A stretch of DNA of 64,000 bases from Pterois miles (taxonomy: Eukaryota; Chordata; Actinopteri; Perciformes; Scorpaenidae): the NCBI GenBank assembly GCA_947000775.1, contig CAMQGK010000341.1, positions 5,413,001 through 5,477,000 of the forward strand. The letters are read 5' to 3'. Both the position numbers and the translations under genes were made by a program. Below the pieces are notes generated by a model. The model was not told where the DNA came from. It worked only from the letters and a program-made list of their open reading frames with translations, and did no database searches. Positions 62,120 to 64,000 of this stretch are shown in pieces. Within the stretch, counting starts at the first letter, position 1; every line of letters begins with the position of its first letter.

Positions 62120-64000
62120 GGTCGTATTATAGCATGTAAAATGTTTCTATGGTGGAAAAAAGTCATTTCGTGAAATGTCGTAAAATTTTGCTAAAAAAAC
62201 GTCATAGTATAGTATGTCGAAATTTTTCGATGAAAACGTCAAATTTTTTTGATGCTGAAAACAATCATGAAAACGGTCGTATTATAGCATGTAAAATGAT
62301 TCTATGGTGGGAAAAAGTCATTTCGTGAAATGTTGGAAAATTTTACAAAAAAACGTCATAGTATAGTATGTCGAAATTTTTCGATGAAAACGTCAAATTT
62401 TTTGATTTGGAAGAAAATCATGAAAACGGTCGTATTATAGCATGTCAAATGATTCTATGGTGGAAAAAAGTCATTTCGTGAAATGTTGGAAAATTTTACA
62501 AAAAAACGTCATAGTATAGTATGTCGAAATTTTTCGATGAAAACGTCAAATATTTTTTATTTTGAAAACAATCATGAAAACGGTCGTATTATAGCATGTA
62601 AAATGAATCTATGGTGGAAAAAAGTCATTTTGTGAAATGTTGGAAAATTTTACAAAAAAAAACGTCATAGTATAGTATGTCGAAATTTTTCGATGAAAAC
62701 GTCTAATTTTTTTGATGTGGAAAAAAATCATGAAAACGGTCGTACTATAGCATGTAAAATGATTCTATGGTGGAAAAAAGTCATTTTGTGAAATGTTGGA
62801 AAATTTTACAAAAAAAACGTCATAGTATAGTATGTCGAAATTTTTCGATGAAAACGTCTAATTTTTTTTATTTTGAAAACAATCATGAAAACGGTCATAT
62901 TATAGCATGTAAAATGATTCTATGGTGGAAAAAAGTCATTTCGTGAAATGTCGTAAAATTTTGCTAAAAAAACGTCATAGTATAGTATGTCGAAATTTTT
63001 CGATGAAAACGTGTAATTTTTTTGATTTTGTAAACAATCATGAAAACGGTCGTATTATAGCATGTAAAATGATTCTATGGTGGAAAAAAGTCATTTCGTG
63101 AAATGTTGGACAATTTTACAAAAAAAAGTCATAGTATAGTATGTCGAAATTTTTTGATGAAAACGTCAAATTTTTTTGATGTTGAAAACAATCATGAAAA
63201 CGGTCGTATTATAGTAGGTAAAATGATTCTATGGTGGAAAAAAGTCATTTCGTGAAATGTTGGAAAATTTTACAAAAAAACGTCATAGTATAGTATGTCG
63301 AAATTTTTCAATGAACACGTCAAATTTTTTGATGTGGAAAAAAATCATGAAAACGGTCGTATTATAGCATGTAAAATGATTCTATGGTGGAAAAAAGTCA
63401 TTTCGTGAAATGTCGTAAAATTTTGCTAAAAAAACGTCATAGTATAGTATGTCGAAATTTTTCGATGAAAACGTCAAATTTTTTTGATTTTGAAAACAAT
63501 CATGAAAACGGTCGTATTATAGCATGTAAAATGATTCTATGGTGGAAAAAAGTCATTTCGTGAAATGTTGGAAAATTTTGCTAAAAAAACGTCATAGTAT
63601 AGTATGTCGAAATTTTTCGATGAAAACGTCAAATTTTTTTGATGCTGAAAACAATCATGAAAACGGTCATATTATAGCATGTAAAATGATTCTATGGTGG
63701 AAAAAAGTCATTTCGTGAAATGTCGTAAAATTTTGCTAAAAAAAACGTCATAGTATAGTATGTCGAAATTTTTCGATGAAAACGTCAAATTTTTTTGATG
63801 TGGAAAAAAATCTTGAAAACGGTCGTATTATAGCATGTAAAATGATTCTATGGTGGAAAAAACTCATTTCGTGAAATGTTGGAAAATTTTACAAAAAAAC
63901 GTCATAGTATAGTATGTCGAAATTTTTCGATGAAAACGTGTAATTTTTTTGATTTTGAAAACAATCATGAAAACGGTCGTATTATAGCATGTAAAATGTT
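62120..64000 (+). repeat. ~155-bp satellite array, last segment, runs off the window
   Basis: About 12 further units continue to the end of the window without interruption, so the array extends beyond it. Composition and dyads are as in the earlier segments. Confidence 0.92.

Noticed and set aside
51981..64000. CRISPR-like or phased array
   Set aside because: Units are contiguous without unique spacers, in an animal genome; this is ordinary satellite architecture.

Overview
The window is vertebrate, almost certainly teleost (percomorph-like) nuclear DNA. Three multi-exon host genes, all on the + strand, could be rebuilt from exon to exon with GT-AG introns and matching phases. Each encodes a protein typical of animals. 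The introns and spacers are full of the repeat classes usual in fish genomes.

Layout. 1-9482 is intergenic. It holds the end of a hAT-like repeat, two copies of a short dispersed repeat, a complete RTE-like LINE on the minus strand (copy 1, 517-3887, with a 12-bp target-site duplication and an open 1023-codon frame) and AT-rich spacer with a diverged internal duplication. 9483-16821 is mocos (molybdenum cofactor sulfurase, 15 coding exons, 829 codons). 16822-19656 is spacer with TG/TA microsatellites and a 139-bp palindromic element carrying TCTCGCGAGA motifs just upstream of the next gene. 19657-28446 is an ABHD12-family serine lipase gene (13 coding exons, 350 codons). 28447-31145 is spacer with an unrecognised 86-codon ORF, a MITE-like repeat and a minisatellite. 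31146-48287 is tm9sf3 (15 coding exons, 586 codons), followed by a 3' UTR that probably ends near 49800.

From about 50050 to the end the window is repeat heterochromatin-like sequence. It has a 1.4-kb GTGCGTGA-type minisatellite that is itself duplicated, a short inverted block, then at least 10 kb of a ~155-bp AT-rich satellite. Two further LINE copies (copy 2, 53791-56949; copy 3, 58962-62119) sit at exactly the same point of the satellite unit with the same 9-bp flanking duplication. They share several indels and the same 5' truncation, so one insertion was most likely duplicated together with satellite DNA (5.17-kb spacing).

The three host genes have unrelated jobs: cofactor activation for xanthine dehydrogenase and aldehyde oxidase, lysophosphatidylserine hydrolysis at the ER, and a Golgi/endosomal nonaspanin. 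No operon-like logic links them. I found no bacterial, viral or CRISPR-like system and no confident RNA gene. The most unusual structure is the satellite-LINE composite at the right end.
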